Assembly (NCBI RefSeq): GCF_011759365.1
Contig: NZ_JAARLZ010000002.1
Span: forward strand, 372,001 to 436,000
Direction: 5' to 3'
Length of the DNA stretch: 64,000 nucleotides
Origin: Luteibacter anthropi
GTDB taxonomy: Bacteria > Pseudomonadota > Gammaproteobacteria > Xanthomonadales > Rhodanobacteraceae
Positions 8,559 to 16,881 of the stretch are shown in pieces (within the stretch, counting starts at the first letter, position 1; the number at the start of each line of letters is the position of its first letter). The position numbers and the translations under genes are program-made. The notes under the pieces are model-generated. The model saw only the letters and a program-made list of their open reading frames with translations. It made no database searches and had not been told where the DNA came from.

Positions 8559-9281
8559 ATGACCTTCCCATGCAGCCATGTCCTGCTCTGGGTATCCGAC
8601 CTCCACCAGGCCGTCGCGGATTTTCGCCAGCTGGGGTTTCGTGTCGATTACGCCACGTCGCCCGAGCGCGCCAAGCACGCGCACATCTGGTTCACCCATG
8701 GTCCGGTGATCGAACTGCTCACCACGCCTGCCAACGCGCACTGGTTCAAATGGCCGATCGAGCTGATGGCCGGGCGCGGTTCCAGCGCCCGCATGTTGCG
8801 CTGGCCCCGGGGCGGTGAGGGTTTCTGCGATGTCGCCCTGCAGGTCGATGCGCTGGATCTGCGCAGCACCGTGGAGGCGTTGAGAGCCGATGGCATGCCC
8901 ATGGGCCGCGCCGTGCGCTGGGAGCGCAAGCGCCCGGACGGTCAACGCATCCGCTTCCAGTTCGCGTATCCACGTAACGACCGGCTGCCTTTTCTGGTGT
9001 CCGCGTACGATCCGCCGCAGCACCCTGCCGTAGCCGATCACGCCAACGGCGCCACCGGCCTGCATCGCGTGCATATGAGCGTGCGGGACACCGACGAAGC
9101 GGCCATCCGCCGCCTTATCGGCGATGACCCGGGCTTTGCCCTGCAACCCGGCGCGATCACCGCCGTGCGAGCCATCGAACTCACTGGCCTGCGCCTGCCC
9201 TGCGCCGCTGCGCTGAGCCACGGTGCCGATATCCGGCCCATCCCCGTCACGATCCCCACCGGAACCACCCATGTCGCCTGA
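8559..9281 (+). CDS. VOC/glyoxalase-like protein
   Basis: A 240-residue protein with a glyoxalase-like vicinal-oxygen-chelate domain. The opening CSHVLLWVSDLHQAVADF has the usual metal-ligand histidine and beta-alpha start, and IWFTHGPVIELLTTP supplies the paired strand. A second half with LHRVHMSVRDTDEAAIRRL resembles the repeated VOC module. It lies between the imide reductase and the salicyl-AMP ligase, and its last 11 bases overlap the ligase start. VOC proteins can be dioxygenases, isomerases, lyases or drug-binding resistance proteins. In this operon a tailoring or self-protection role is possible, but nothing in the sequence decides it. Confidence 0.75.
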   Translation: MTFPCSHVLLWVSDLHQAVADFRQLGFRVDYATSPERAKHAHIWFTHGPVIELLTTPANAHWFKWPIELMAGRGSSARMLRWPRGGEGFCDVALQVDALDLRSTVEALRADGMPMGRAVRWERKRPDGQRIRFQFAYPRNDRLPFLVSAYDPPQHPAVADHANGATGLHRVHMSVRDTDEAAIRRLIGDDPGFALQPGAITAVRAIELTGLRLPCAAALSHGADIRPIPVTIPTGTTHVA

Positions 9282-10878
9282 TTTCACTCCCTGGCCCGAC
9301 GAACTGGCGGCCCGCTATCGCCAACACGGTTACTGGCAGGGCCGTACGCTCGACGACCTGCTGCGCGATGCCGTGCTGCACCGTCATGGACATACCGCCA
9401 TCGTCGATGGCGAACGACGCTGGAGCTACACCGAACTGGACCGCCGGGTAGCACGCATGGCGACGGCCATCCACCACCTGGGCCTGTTGCCGGGCGATCG
9501 GGTGCTGGTGCAGTTGCCGAACATCGCCGAGTTCGCCCAACTGTTCTTTGCCTTGCAGCGCTGCGGTGTCATTCCGGTACTGGCGCTGCCCGCACACCGG
9601 GAGAACGAGATCGTGCACCTGGCTGCCTTGTCGCAGGCCAAGGCCTATGCCATCGCCGAACGCCACCAGGGCTTCGATTACCGGACGCTCGCACGGACCG
9701 TGCGCGAACGCGTTCCCGGGATAGAGCACGTCTTCGTCGTAGGCGATGCCGCGGAATTCACGTCATTTGCCACGCTGGACGACGAGCCCGTCGAACTGCC
9801 CCGTCCGGCGCCGGGCGATGTGGCCGTGCTTCTGCTATCCGGAGGCACCACTGGCCTGCCCAAGCTGATTCCCCGCACACACGACGATTACCACTACAAC
9901 GCACGAGAAAGCGCCCGTGTCGCCGGCCTGGGCGAAGACAGCCGCTATCTCGCCGTGTTGCCCGTGGCGCACAACTTCCCGCTGGCCTGTCCCGGGTTGC
10001 TGGGCACGCTGCATGCCGGCGGCACCGTGGTCATGTGCGCCGATAGTGCCCCGGATACCGCACTCGACCTCGTCGAACGCGAACGCATTACCGATACCGC
10101 GCTGATTCCGCCCTTCGTGCTGCTGTGGCTCGAAGCCCGCACGTGGAACGATGCGGACCTGGGCTCGCTGCGCTGGTTACAGGTCGGCGGTGCGCGCCTG
10201 AATCCCGAGGTGGCTGCGCGCGTGAAGCCCACGCTGGGCTGCGGGCTCCAGCAGGTGTATGGCATGGCCGAAGGGCTGCTCTGCTACACCCGCCACGATG
10301 ATGACGACGAGCGCGTCGTCAACACACAAGGCCGCCCCTTGAGTCCCGACGACGAGCTGCGCATCGTTGACGAGAACGACCAGGAAGTGGCGCAAGGCGA
10401 AACCGGCGAACTCCAGGTACGCGGCCCCTATACCCTGCGTGGCTACTGGCGGGCCGAGGAATACAACCGGCGTGCCTTCACCGCCGACGGCTACTACCGC
10501 AGCGGCGATGTCGTACGTCGTCTTCCCACGGGCGAGGTGATCGTCGAAGGCCGCAACAAGGACGTGGTGAATCGTGGCGGCGAGAAAGTGCCGGTGGAGG
10601 AAGTGGAAAATCTCCTGCTCTCGCATCCGGCCGTGCTCGACGTGGCGATCGTGGGGATCCCCGATGACGTGCTCGGCGAGCGCACCTGCGCCTGCGTACT
10701 CGCGCGCGGCAACGCGCCCACGCTGCCCGAACTGAAGGCCCATCTCAACACGCTCGGTGTCGCGGCCTTCAAGCTCCCCGACCGCCTGGTCGTGCTCGAA
10801 TCCTTCCCCAGCACGAAGTTCGGCAAGGTGAACCGTCGCGCGCTCGCGCAACACATCAGCGAGCGCGCCAGCGCATGA
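9271..10878 (+). CDS. salicyl-AMP ligase (aryl acid adenylation, PchD/YbtE/DhbE family)
   Basis: A 535-residue member of the ANL adenylation superfamily. The nucleotide loop LLLSGGTTGLPK lies at about residue 187, YGMAEGLLCY forms motif A5, YRSGDVV and GRNKDVVNRGGEKV form A7-A8, and the catalytic lysine is in STKFGKVNRR (about residue 517). Aryl-acid ligases of this family (DhbE, EntE, YbtE, PchD) make aryl-AMP and load it onto the aryl carrier protein that starts the siderophore chain. Salicylate rather than 2,3-dihydroxybenzoate is inferred from the PchA/PchB pair in the same operon and the absence of EntA-like dehydrogenase. The start overlaps the VOC gene by 11 bases. Confidence 0.92.
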   Translation: MSPDFTPWPDELAARYRQHGYWQGRTLDDLLRDAVLHRHGHTAIVDGERRWSYTELDRRVARMATAIHHLGLLPGDRVLVQLPNIAEFAQLFFALQRCGVIPVLALPAHRENEIVHLAALSQAKAYAIAERHQGFDYRTLARTVRERVPGIEHVFVVGDAAEFTSFATLDDEPVELPRPAPGDVAVLLLSGGTTGLPKLIPRTHDDYHYNARESARVAGLGEDSRYLAVLPVAHNFPLACPGLLGTLHAGGTVVMCADSAPDTALDLVERERITDTALIPPFVLLWLEARTWNDADLGSLRWLQVGGARLNPEVAARVKPTLGCGLQQVYGMAEGLLCYTRHDDDDERVVNTQGRPLSPDDELRIVDENDQEVAQGETGELQVRGPYTLRGYWRAEEYNRRAFTADGYYRSGDVVRRLPTGEVIVEGRNKDVVNRGGEKVPVEEVENLLLSHPAVLDVAIVGIPDDVLGERTCACVLARGNAPTLPELKAHLNTLGVAAFKLPDRLVVLESFPSTKFGKVNRRALAQHISERASA

Positions 10879-11615
10879 AGCCGAACGATGCATGGCTGCG
10901 CCGCTTCCGGCATGGCGCCGGAGCACGCGCACGACTGGTGTGCCTGCCGCATGCCGGTGGCAGCGCCAGTGCGTTCCGGCGCTGGCTGGACCATCTTCCC
11001 GACGATATCGACCTGCTTGCCGTGCAATACCCGGGGCGCGAGGACCGTTACACCGAGGCCTTCGCCACCGATATCGCCCCGCTGGCCGACACCCTGGCCG
11101 AGGCCATCGCGCCCTACACCGACCGGCCGCTGTACCTCTTCGGCCATAGCATGGGCGCCAGCATCGCCTACGAACTGGCGTTGCGCATGGAACGAAAGGG
11201 CATGGCACCGGCGGGCGTCTTCGCATCCGCACATCCGCCGCCGCACCGCCAGCGCGAAAGCGCGCTGCACCTGGAAGATGACGACGGCCTGATTGCCGAC
11301 GTACGGCGCATGGCAGGCCCGTCGCCCACACTGCTCGACGACCCCGAGGTGCGCGCGCTGTTCCTGCCCATGCTGCGCGCCGATTACCGCCTGATCGAAA
11401 CCTACCGCCGGCCCATCGCCGTTGCCCTGGCAACGCCCATCGAGGTGCTGTTGCCCGTCGACGACGGGGAAATCACCCGCGACGAGGCGCTGGCCTGGCA
11501 GGACCTCACCCTTCAGCCGCTCACCCTGCACGAGGTGGACGGCGGCCATTTCTACCTGCAACGGCAACCGGAAGCGCTGATGGCGCGCCTGCTGCCCCGA
11601 CTCCGCACAAGGTGA
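10875..11615 (+). CDS. type II thioesterase (PchC/YbtT-like)
   Basis: A 246-residue alpha/beta hydrolase of the type II thioesterase family. The nucleophile elbow is GHSMGAS (serine at about residue 92) and the catalytic histidine is in VDGGHFYL (about residue 223). The opening LVCLPHAGGSASAFRRW is the standard signature. These enzymes remove misprimed or stalled groups from NRPS and PKS carrier proteins. ATGA overlap with the ligase gene and a four-base gap to pchB place it firmly in the operon. PchC and YbtT have the same role in pyochelin and yersiniabactin synthesis. Confidence 0.92.
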   Translation: MKPNDAWLRRFRHGAGARARLVCLPHAGGSASAFRRWLDHLPDDIDLLAVQYPGREDRYTEAFATDIAPLADTLAEAIAPYTDRPLYLFGHSMGASIAYELALRMERKGMAPAGVFASAHPPPHRQRESALHLEDDDGLIADVRRMAGPSPTLLDDPEVRALFLPMLRADYRLIETYRRPIAVALATPIEVLLPVDDGEITRDEALAWQDLTLQPLTLHEVDGGHFYLQRQPEALMARLLPRLRTR

Positions 11616-11619
11616 CCTC

Positions 11620-11934
11620 GTGACCGACATCAAGCCCCCCGAGCAGGCTACGTGCCTGGACGATATCCGCGTGGCGATCGACAGCATCGATCACGACATC
11701 ATCCGTGCGCTGGCCCTGCGCATGCGCTACGTCGAACGTGCGTCGTACTTCAAGGCCAGCGAAGCCGACATACCCGCGCCGGAACGCGTGGCCGTGATGC
11801 TGCCGGAGCGTCGCCAGTGGGCCGAAGACGCCGGCTTCGACGGCGACTTCGCCATCGAGCTCTACGAACGCATCATCCCCTGGTACATCAGCCGCCAGAT
11901 CGCCTACTGGAGGAAGCAGCGGGGGCTCGCATGA
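11620..11934 (+). CDS. pchB: isochorismate pyruvate lyase
   Basis: A 104-residue chorismate-mutase-fold protein matching PchB in length (about 101 residues). The residues expected in the active site are present: an arginine in DDIRVAID, an arginine in RMRYVERA, the lysine in SYFKAS and the glutamine in SRQIAYW. It splits isochorismate into salicylate and pyruvate, working with PchA. The start is GTG, four bases after the thioesterase stop. The stop overlaps pchA as ATGA. This two-enzyme route to salicylate is the pyochelin type, unlike the single salicylate synthase of yersiniabactin. Confidence 0.93.
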   Translation: MTDIKPPEQATCLDDIRVAIDSIDHDIIRALALRMRYVERASYFKASEADIPAPERVAVMLPERRQWAEDAGFDGDFAIELYERIIPWYISRQIAYWRKQRGLA

Positions 11935-13343
11935 GCCCGCCACCACGTCGCCATGCCCTGCGCGAAGCCTTCACCGAGGCCGTGAAGCATGCGGCGAGTC
12001 GCGACCGCGCCGTGCTTGCCACGGTCACGTTCCCGATCGATACCGCTCCTTCCGTAGAATTGTTTGCCCGCTGGCACGACCATCACGCGGACGCCTTCTA
12101 CTGGAGGGCGCGCGAACCGCACCTGGTGCTCTGTGGCCATGGGCGCGTGGCGAGCCTGGAGGCGACGGGGGCACAGCGCTTCGCCGATATGGCTGCACAC
12201 TGGCAGGCACTCATCGACGGTGCAGTGATCCACGGCAACCAGGCTCCCCTGGCGATAGGCGGCTGCCGTTTCGACGCCGTGACGCCGGCCGATGCGCACT
12301 GGCGTGACTTCGGCTGCGCCGACCTCACCGTGCCGTCGCTGATCCTTGCCAGCGACGGTCGGCAACACCGGCTGATCGTGCAGCGCCTGCTGCAGCCCGG
12401 CGCAGATGCCGACAGCGAAGCCGCAGCCTGCATGACCTGGCTGGAGGTCTCGGAGCTGGCACCATCGACGGCCCATCCCCTGCCCGCACCCCTGCACTCC
12501 ATCGAACTGCCCGCCGAGCACTGGCAGCGCAAGGTCGTGCATGCCCTGGCGGCCATCGACGAGGGGCGCTTCTCCAAGGTGGTGCTCGCACGCGAAGCCT
12601 GCCAGCGCCATGCCGGCCACCTGCCGGTGGCCACCCTCGTGCAGCGTCTGAGCGACCGCGCCCACAACGCCCATGTGTTCGCTTTCGCCCGGGGCCATGC
12701 CTGCTTCCTCGGCGCAACACCCGAGCGCCTCGTCCGCGTGGACGCCGGCCGCCTACAGACCCACGCACTGGCCGGTTCCATCCGCAGGGAAGAATCCGAG
12801 TCCGCGGACCTCGCCCTGGCACGCGCACTCATCGACAGCGCGAAAGACCGCCACGAACACAAACTGGTGGTAAGAGCCATCGTCGATGCGCTCACGCCGC
12901 TCACGACGACGCTGGATGTGCCCGCCATGCCCGAAGTGAAGCGGCTTCCGCGTATCCAGCACCTGTGCACACCCATCCATGGCCAGCTGCGCGACGGCAC
13001 GAGCCTCTTCGACCTGCTCGATGCCCTGCATCCGACACCCGCCGTGGCCGGCCTGCCGCGCCCCGAGGCGATGCAGCACATCCGCGAACACGAGGGATTT
13101 GACCGCGGCTGGTACGCCGCGCCTGTCGGCTGGCTCGATGGCAGCGGTCATGGCGATTTCCTCGTGGCGCTGCGTTCGGCGCTGGTCAGCGACGATTGCT
13201 GCCGCATGTTCGCCGGGTGCGGCATCGTGCAGGGCTCGGACCCGGCCGCCGAATACATGGAGACCTGCCTGAAACTCAGCCAGATGCGCGAGACGTTGGC
13301 GCATGGCCCGGCTCGCGGAGTGCCTGCCGTCCGCCTCATCTGA
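11931..13343 (+). CDS. pchA: isochorismate synthase
   Basis: A 470-residue enzyme of the chorismate-utilising family, close to PchA in length. Conserved blocks are FLGATPERLVRV, LAGSIRREES, DRHEHKLVVRAI, LLDALHPTPAVAGLPR, FLVALRSAL and MFAGCGIVQGSDP. It converts chorismate to isochorismate with magnesium and feeds PchB. It is the last gene of the overlapped operon; 60 bases separate it from the next gene, where a new promoter may sit. The frame extends far upstream, but the ATG overlapping the pchB stop is the clear start. Confidence 0.93.
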   Translation: MSPPPRRHALREAFTEAVKHAASRDRAVLATVTFPIDTAPSVELFARWHDHHADAFYWRAREPHLVLCGHGRVASLEATGAQRFADMAAHWQALIDGAVIHGNQAPLAIGGCRFDAVTPADAHWRDFGCADLTVPSLILASDGRQHRLIVQRLLQPGADADSEAAACMTWLEVSELAPSTAHPLPAPLHSIELPAEHWQRKVVHALAAIDEGRFSKVVLAREACQRHAGHLPVATLVQRLSDRAHNAHVFAFARGHACFLGATPERLVRVDAGRLQTHALAGSIRREESESADLALARALIDSAKDRHEHKLVVRAIVDALTPLTTTLDVPAMPEVKRLPRIQHLCTPIHGQLRDGTSLFDLLDALHPTPAVAGLPRPEAMQHIREHEGFDRGWYAAPVGWLDGSGHGDFLVALRSALVSDDCCRMFAGCGIVQGSDPAAEYMETCLKLSQMRETLAHGPARGVPAVRLI

Positions 13344-13403
13344 GCCATCCCGTCGCCCGCCCCTTCCGGTTATGCTCCCACGGATCATTCGGAAGGACTC
13401 TCG

Positions 13404-15509
13404 ATGGTGAGGCACACCAAGTCGCTGCTGCTCGTTATCTGTGTACTCGCCATCGCCGTCGGCGGGGGCTATCTCGTGGAGCATTACCGCCAGATACCCG
13501 TTGCCGACGTTTCCGCACCCACGTCGCCCGTGCGTGCCGGTGCTCCCGAACCCCGTTTCCGCACGCTTCCCGCACGACTCAGCCTGCTTGCCGGCGATGG
13601 TGTCGCCGGATTCCGCGAAGGCCACGCGGCGCGCTTTGCCGATCCCTGGGGCGTGGTCGTTGCGCCCGATGGCCGCATCATCGTGGCGGATGCCGGCAGC
13701 AACGACCGCATCCGCAGCATCGATGCACAAGGCAACGTGAGCGTGCTCGCCGGTGCCGGCAGCGGCTACGCGGATGGCCCGGCGAACGTCGCGCGTTTCG
13801 ATACGCCCTCCGGCCTGGCCATCGACGACGCCGGACGCATCTACGTCGCCGACACCGGTAATCACGCAATCCGCCGCATCGCCACCGATGGCACGGTAAC
13901 GACGCTGGCCGGTGGCAAGGGCTCCGGTGATGAAGACGGCCCCGTGGCGAATGCGCGCTTCAACGGCCCTGTCGGCGTGGCGGTCGATGCGCAAGGCAAC
14001 GTGTATGTCGCCGATACCTACAACCATCGCATCCGCCGCATCGGCACCGACGGCATGGTCACCACCGTCGCCGGCAGCGTGCCCGGTTTCCAGGACGGCA
14101 CGGCCACGCAGGCACGCTTCGACACTCCTTGCGCGGTCGCCATCGATCCGGATGGATCGCTATGGGTAGCCGATACCGTGAACTTTGCCATCCGTCATAT
14201 TGCAGGCGACGGCGGCGTCACCACCCTGGTGCGCTCGGACCCGAAGGACCGGGATGCGCCCTTGCGTCATCCACTCGGCATCGTGGCGGACAAGGATGCC
14301 CTCTACGTCACCGAGGCCTCTCACGGCGCCCTGCTTCGTTACGCCCACGATGGCGGACTCACGGTCGTGACCGGAAGCAGCGATGCCCAGCGCATGTCGC
14401 GCCCTGCCGGCGTGGCCCTGGCCAGTCCGGGGCTCATCGTTGCCGACGCGGCCGCCGCCCGCGTCTACCGTGTCGACGATAGTCCCGGCGTGCCGGCACC
14501 GGTGGGTCCCGCTCCCGATGGCCCACTGCCGGTCACGCATGGCCGCTGGCCCGAAGCACCGCAGGACGGCTGGCATGAAATCGTTGGCGTGGCCGGCGAA
14601 GTCCGTGGCAACGACAAGGGCGAAAGCCGCGATCATCTGCACCTGGGCGTGGACGTGCGCGCCGACGTGGGCGCCAGGGTGCTCGCCATCGCGGACGGCA
14701 AGGTCAGCGACCCGCTGCCGACCTGGGGCTACGGCAAGCTTCACGAGGGACTGGCCCTCGATGGCCTCGACTACATCCACATGCGCGTGGGTCGCGATGC
14801 CAGCGGCCGCGTCGTCGATGCATCCCGCTTCCGGCTGCTGCCCGGCGACGATGGCAAGCCCGGTCGTGTGGAGGTGCGTCGCGGTACGCGTTTACGTGCC
14901 GGCGACGTGCTGGGCACCGTGAACGCCATGGCGCACACCCACCTGCAACTCGACGGCAACCTCGCCAGCCGCAATCCCATCGACCTGGGCTTCACCGGCT
15001 TTACCGATCACATCGCTCCCGTGATCGACCGCGTGGAATTGCGCGACCCTGCGGGCAAGGCACTCAAACGCGGTAAGGAAGGCATCACCATCGCCCGCAC
15101 CGCAGGCCCCATCGACATCGTCGTCGAAGCCTGGGACCACGTGGACGACAACCTGCCGCGCCGTCGCCTGGGCCTGTATGCCCTCGGCTACCAGCTGCTG
15201 GACGACCACGGCAAACCGTTGCCGGGTTTCGAGAAACCTCGGATGAACCTGGTATTCGACCGCCTGCCTGCCGACGATGAAGCCACCCGCGTCATCTACG
15301 CGCCCGACAGCGGCGAAACCGTGCACGGCGCCGCGCGCACGCGCTTCCTGTACATGGTTACCAACGTGTTGCGCGAGGGCGTGGCGCGCGAAGGCCACTG
15401 GGATGTGTCGGCCCTGTCGCCCGGTCGCTACACGCTGCACATCGTCGCAGCCGACCGGACCGGCAACCAGGCCACGCGCAACGCGAACGTTCCACTGATC
15501 GTGCAATAA
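13404..15509 (+). CDS. membrane-anchored NHL-repeat protein with C-terminal LytM/M23-like domain
   Basis: A 701-residue envelope protein. Residues 7-25 form one hydrophobic segment, so it is an uncleaved anchor or signal peptide. About residues 55-370 hold at least five NHL beta-propeller repeats, each with a pattern such as PSGLAIDDAGRIYVADTGNH followed by an IRRI strand. From about residue 395 comes a LytM/M23-like module with HLHLGVDVRADVG and, later, AHTHLQLDG, which preserve the zinc-ligand patterns HxxxD and HxH of M23 peptidases. The last 170 residues resemble beta-sandwich domains. A TATGCT element (13371) and a GGAAGGA ribosome site (13391) suggest its own promoter, so it need not belong to the siderophore operon. 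Function unknown; peptidoglycan binding or sensing is inferred. Confidence 0.75.
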   Translation: MVRHTKSLLLVICVLAIAVGGGYLVEHYRQIPVADVSAPTSPVRAGAPEPRFRTLPARLSLLAGDGVAGFREGHAARFADPWGVVVAPDGRIIVADAGSNDRIRSIDAQGNVSVLAGAGSGYADGPANVARFDTPSGLAIDDAGRIYVADTGNHAIRRIATDGTVTTLAGGKGSGDEDGPVANARFNGPVGVAVDAQGNVYVADTYNHRIRRIGTDGMVTTVAGSVPGFQDGTATQARFDTPCAVAIDPDGSLWVADTVNFAIRHIAGDGGVTTLVRSDPKDRDAPLRHPLGIVADKDALYVTEASHGALLRYAHDGGLTVVTGSSDAQRMSRPAGVALASPGLIVADAAAARVYRVDDSPGVPAPVGPAPDGPLPVTHGRWPEAPQDGWHEIVGVAGEVRGNDKGESRDHLHLGVDVRADVGARVLAIADGKVSDPLPTWGYGKLHEGLALDGLDYIHMRVGRDASGRVVDASRFRLLPGDDGKPGRVEVRRGTRLRAGDVLGTVNAMAHTHLQLDGNLASRNPIDLGFTGFTDHIAPVIDRVELRDPAGKALKRGKEGITIARTAGPIDIVVEAWDHVDDNLPRRRLGLYALGYQLLDDHGKPLPGFEKPRMNLVFDRLPADDEATRVIYAPDSGETVHGAARTRFLYMVTNVLREGVAREGHWDVSALSPGRYTLHIVAADRTGNQATRNANVPLIVQ

Positions 15510-15550
15510 GCGCTGCCGACAGACCCGCAGCCATAAATCCTGGCAACCCC

Positions 15551-15640
15551 CTGTAGGAGCGCGCCTCGCGCGCGACAGGTCTATGCGAACGAGCCGCCCA
15601 TTCACGCTACCCGGGTCGCGCGCAAGGCGCGCTCCTACAG
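15551..15640. repeat. REP-type inverted repeat, copy A
   Basis: A CTGTAGGAGCGCGC arm, and its inverse about 60 bases further on, face each other around a variable centre. The motif begins with GTAG like the SMAG/REP elements of Stenotrophomonas and related REPs of pseudomonads. It lies between the convergent NHL and acyltransferase genes, where a hairpin could end transcription from both sides. It belongs to the GCGCGC class shared with four other copies in this window. Confidence 0.85.
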
Positions 15641-15653
15641 GGCATCGTGGAAA

Positions 15654-16820
15654 TCAGGCCGGGTTACCCGGTTCCGTGAGCACGGGCTGTCGGATTGTCT
15701 TTCGCGACGCGAAACGGCCCCGCAGCCAGCGATTGAGCGGATCGCCGTAGTACCTCGCCACCACCCAGGCCATGAGCGAGGACACCAGCAGGAAACCCAG
15801 CAGCATCGGCAGCTTCATGCCGGGGCTCATACCGGTGCGGGGAATGACTTCACGCAACAGCCCGAGCACCAGGATATGGAACAGGTACAGCTCGTAACTG
15901 TGCGCCCCCAGCCATGCCAGCGGCCTGCCCAGGCCATCGATGATGCGATTGGCAGGCAACGTCGCCACGGCGGTAAGGAACACGGCCGCACCGATGCCCA
16001 TCAGCGTCGCACCGAAGGCCTCGTTGCCCGGGATGCCGTCCATGTACACACGCCCCATGAAAACGAGCGACAACACCGCCAGCACGTAGCGCTGCATGGG
16101 CGTCCACTTCACGCGCGCAGCCGCAATGGCCGCCGCGCAGCCGTAGACCAGCATGTCCACGCAGGCGAGATTGCCGTAGAGGTAAAGCACTTCATCGTCG
16201 CTATGGATGCTGCGGTAATACGGCCCGACGACCATCGCCACGCAGGCCAGCACGAAGAGCATCCAGCTGCGTCGCGCCATTACCAGCACCAGCGGATAGA
16301 GCAGGTAGAACACCTCCTCGACCGATAGCGACCAGTAGATGTTCATGGCGTAGTTGAAGTACCCCACCTTCGCCATGAGGATGTTGTGCCAGAACGTGAG
16401 CACCGACAGATCGGCGACCACGAAGAAACCGTTGCCCAGGTCCTGTCCCTGCTTCACGTTGGCAAAGCTGCCCAGCCCGGCCACGCCCAGCACCGTGATA
16501 GCCAGCAGCGCCAGCACCACCGAGGGATACAGGCGGAACAGGCGCAGCTTGTAGAAGTGCAGCACGTCCGTGCCCGCGAGCGAGCCATACCGCCTGACGA
16601 TGTTCGCGGTGATGAGGAAACCCGAGATCACGAAGAAGATCGAGACGCCGTAATTGCCGTTGAGGAAGATGGCCCGGAGCGTCGGTACCGACGCCAGCTG
16701 CTGCAACGGACTGAACTGCAGCCGGTAGGTGAGCGAGTAATGCAACAGCATCACGAGCAGGATCGAGATGCCGCGAAGCATGTCGACATAAACGTTGCGC
16801 GGCGAAGCGGCGACCGTCAT
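15654..16820 (-). CDS. acyltransferase family 3 membrane protein (OafA/YrhL-like)
   Basis: A 388-residue polytopic membrane protein with about ten hydrophobic segments and the family's N-terminal signature YVDMLRGISILLVMLLHYSL, where the histidine is the conserved catalytic candidate. FFVISGFLITANIV and YWSLSVEEVFYLLYPL are further family hallmarks. Such enzymes transfer acyl groups, often acetyl, to sugars or lipids at the inner membrane. The ATG at 16820 is preferred to the adjacent TTG because it follows an AAGGGA site. It diverges from the phosphopantetheinyl transferase. The acceptor is unknown, and nothing ties it to the siderophore. Confidence 0.85.
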   Translation of the reverse strand: MTVAASPRNVYVDMLRGISILLVMLLHYSLTYRLQFSPLQQLASVPTLRAIFLNGNYGVSIFFVISGFLITANIVRRYGSLAGTDVLHFYKLRLFRLYPSVVLALLAITVLGVAGLGSFANVKQGQDLGNGFFVVADLSVLTFWHNILMAKVGYFNYAMNIYWSLSVEEVFYLLYPLVLVMARRSWMLFVLACVAMVVGPYYRSIHSDDEVLYLYGNLACVDMLVYGCAAAIAAARVKWTPMQRYVLAVLSLVFMGRVYMDGIPGNEAFGATLMGIGAAVFLTAVATLPANRIIDGLGRPLAWLGAHSYELYLFHILVLGLLREVIPRTGMSPGMKLPMLLGFLLVSSLMAWVVARYYGDPLNRWLRGRFASRKTIRQPVLTEPGNPA

Positions 16821-16881
16821 CAATGGTATCCCTTTCCCTTTGGCCGCTTATCTTCCCACAGGCTCGGCTATGCTGGCGCGC

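Noticed and set aside
15551-15640. GTAGGAGC repeats read as CRISPR repeats
   Set aside because: Copies are single, far apart and arranged as inverted pairs, not as regularly spaced direct repeats.
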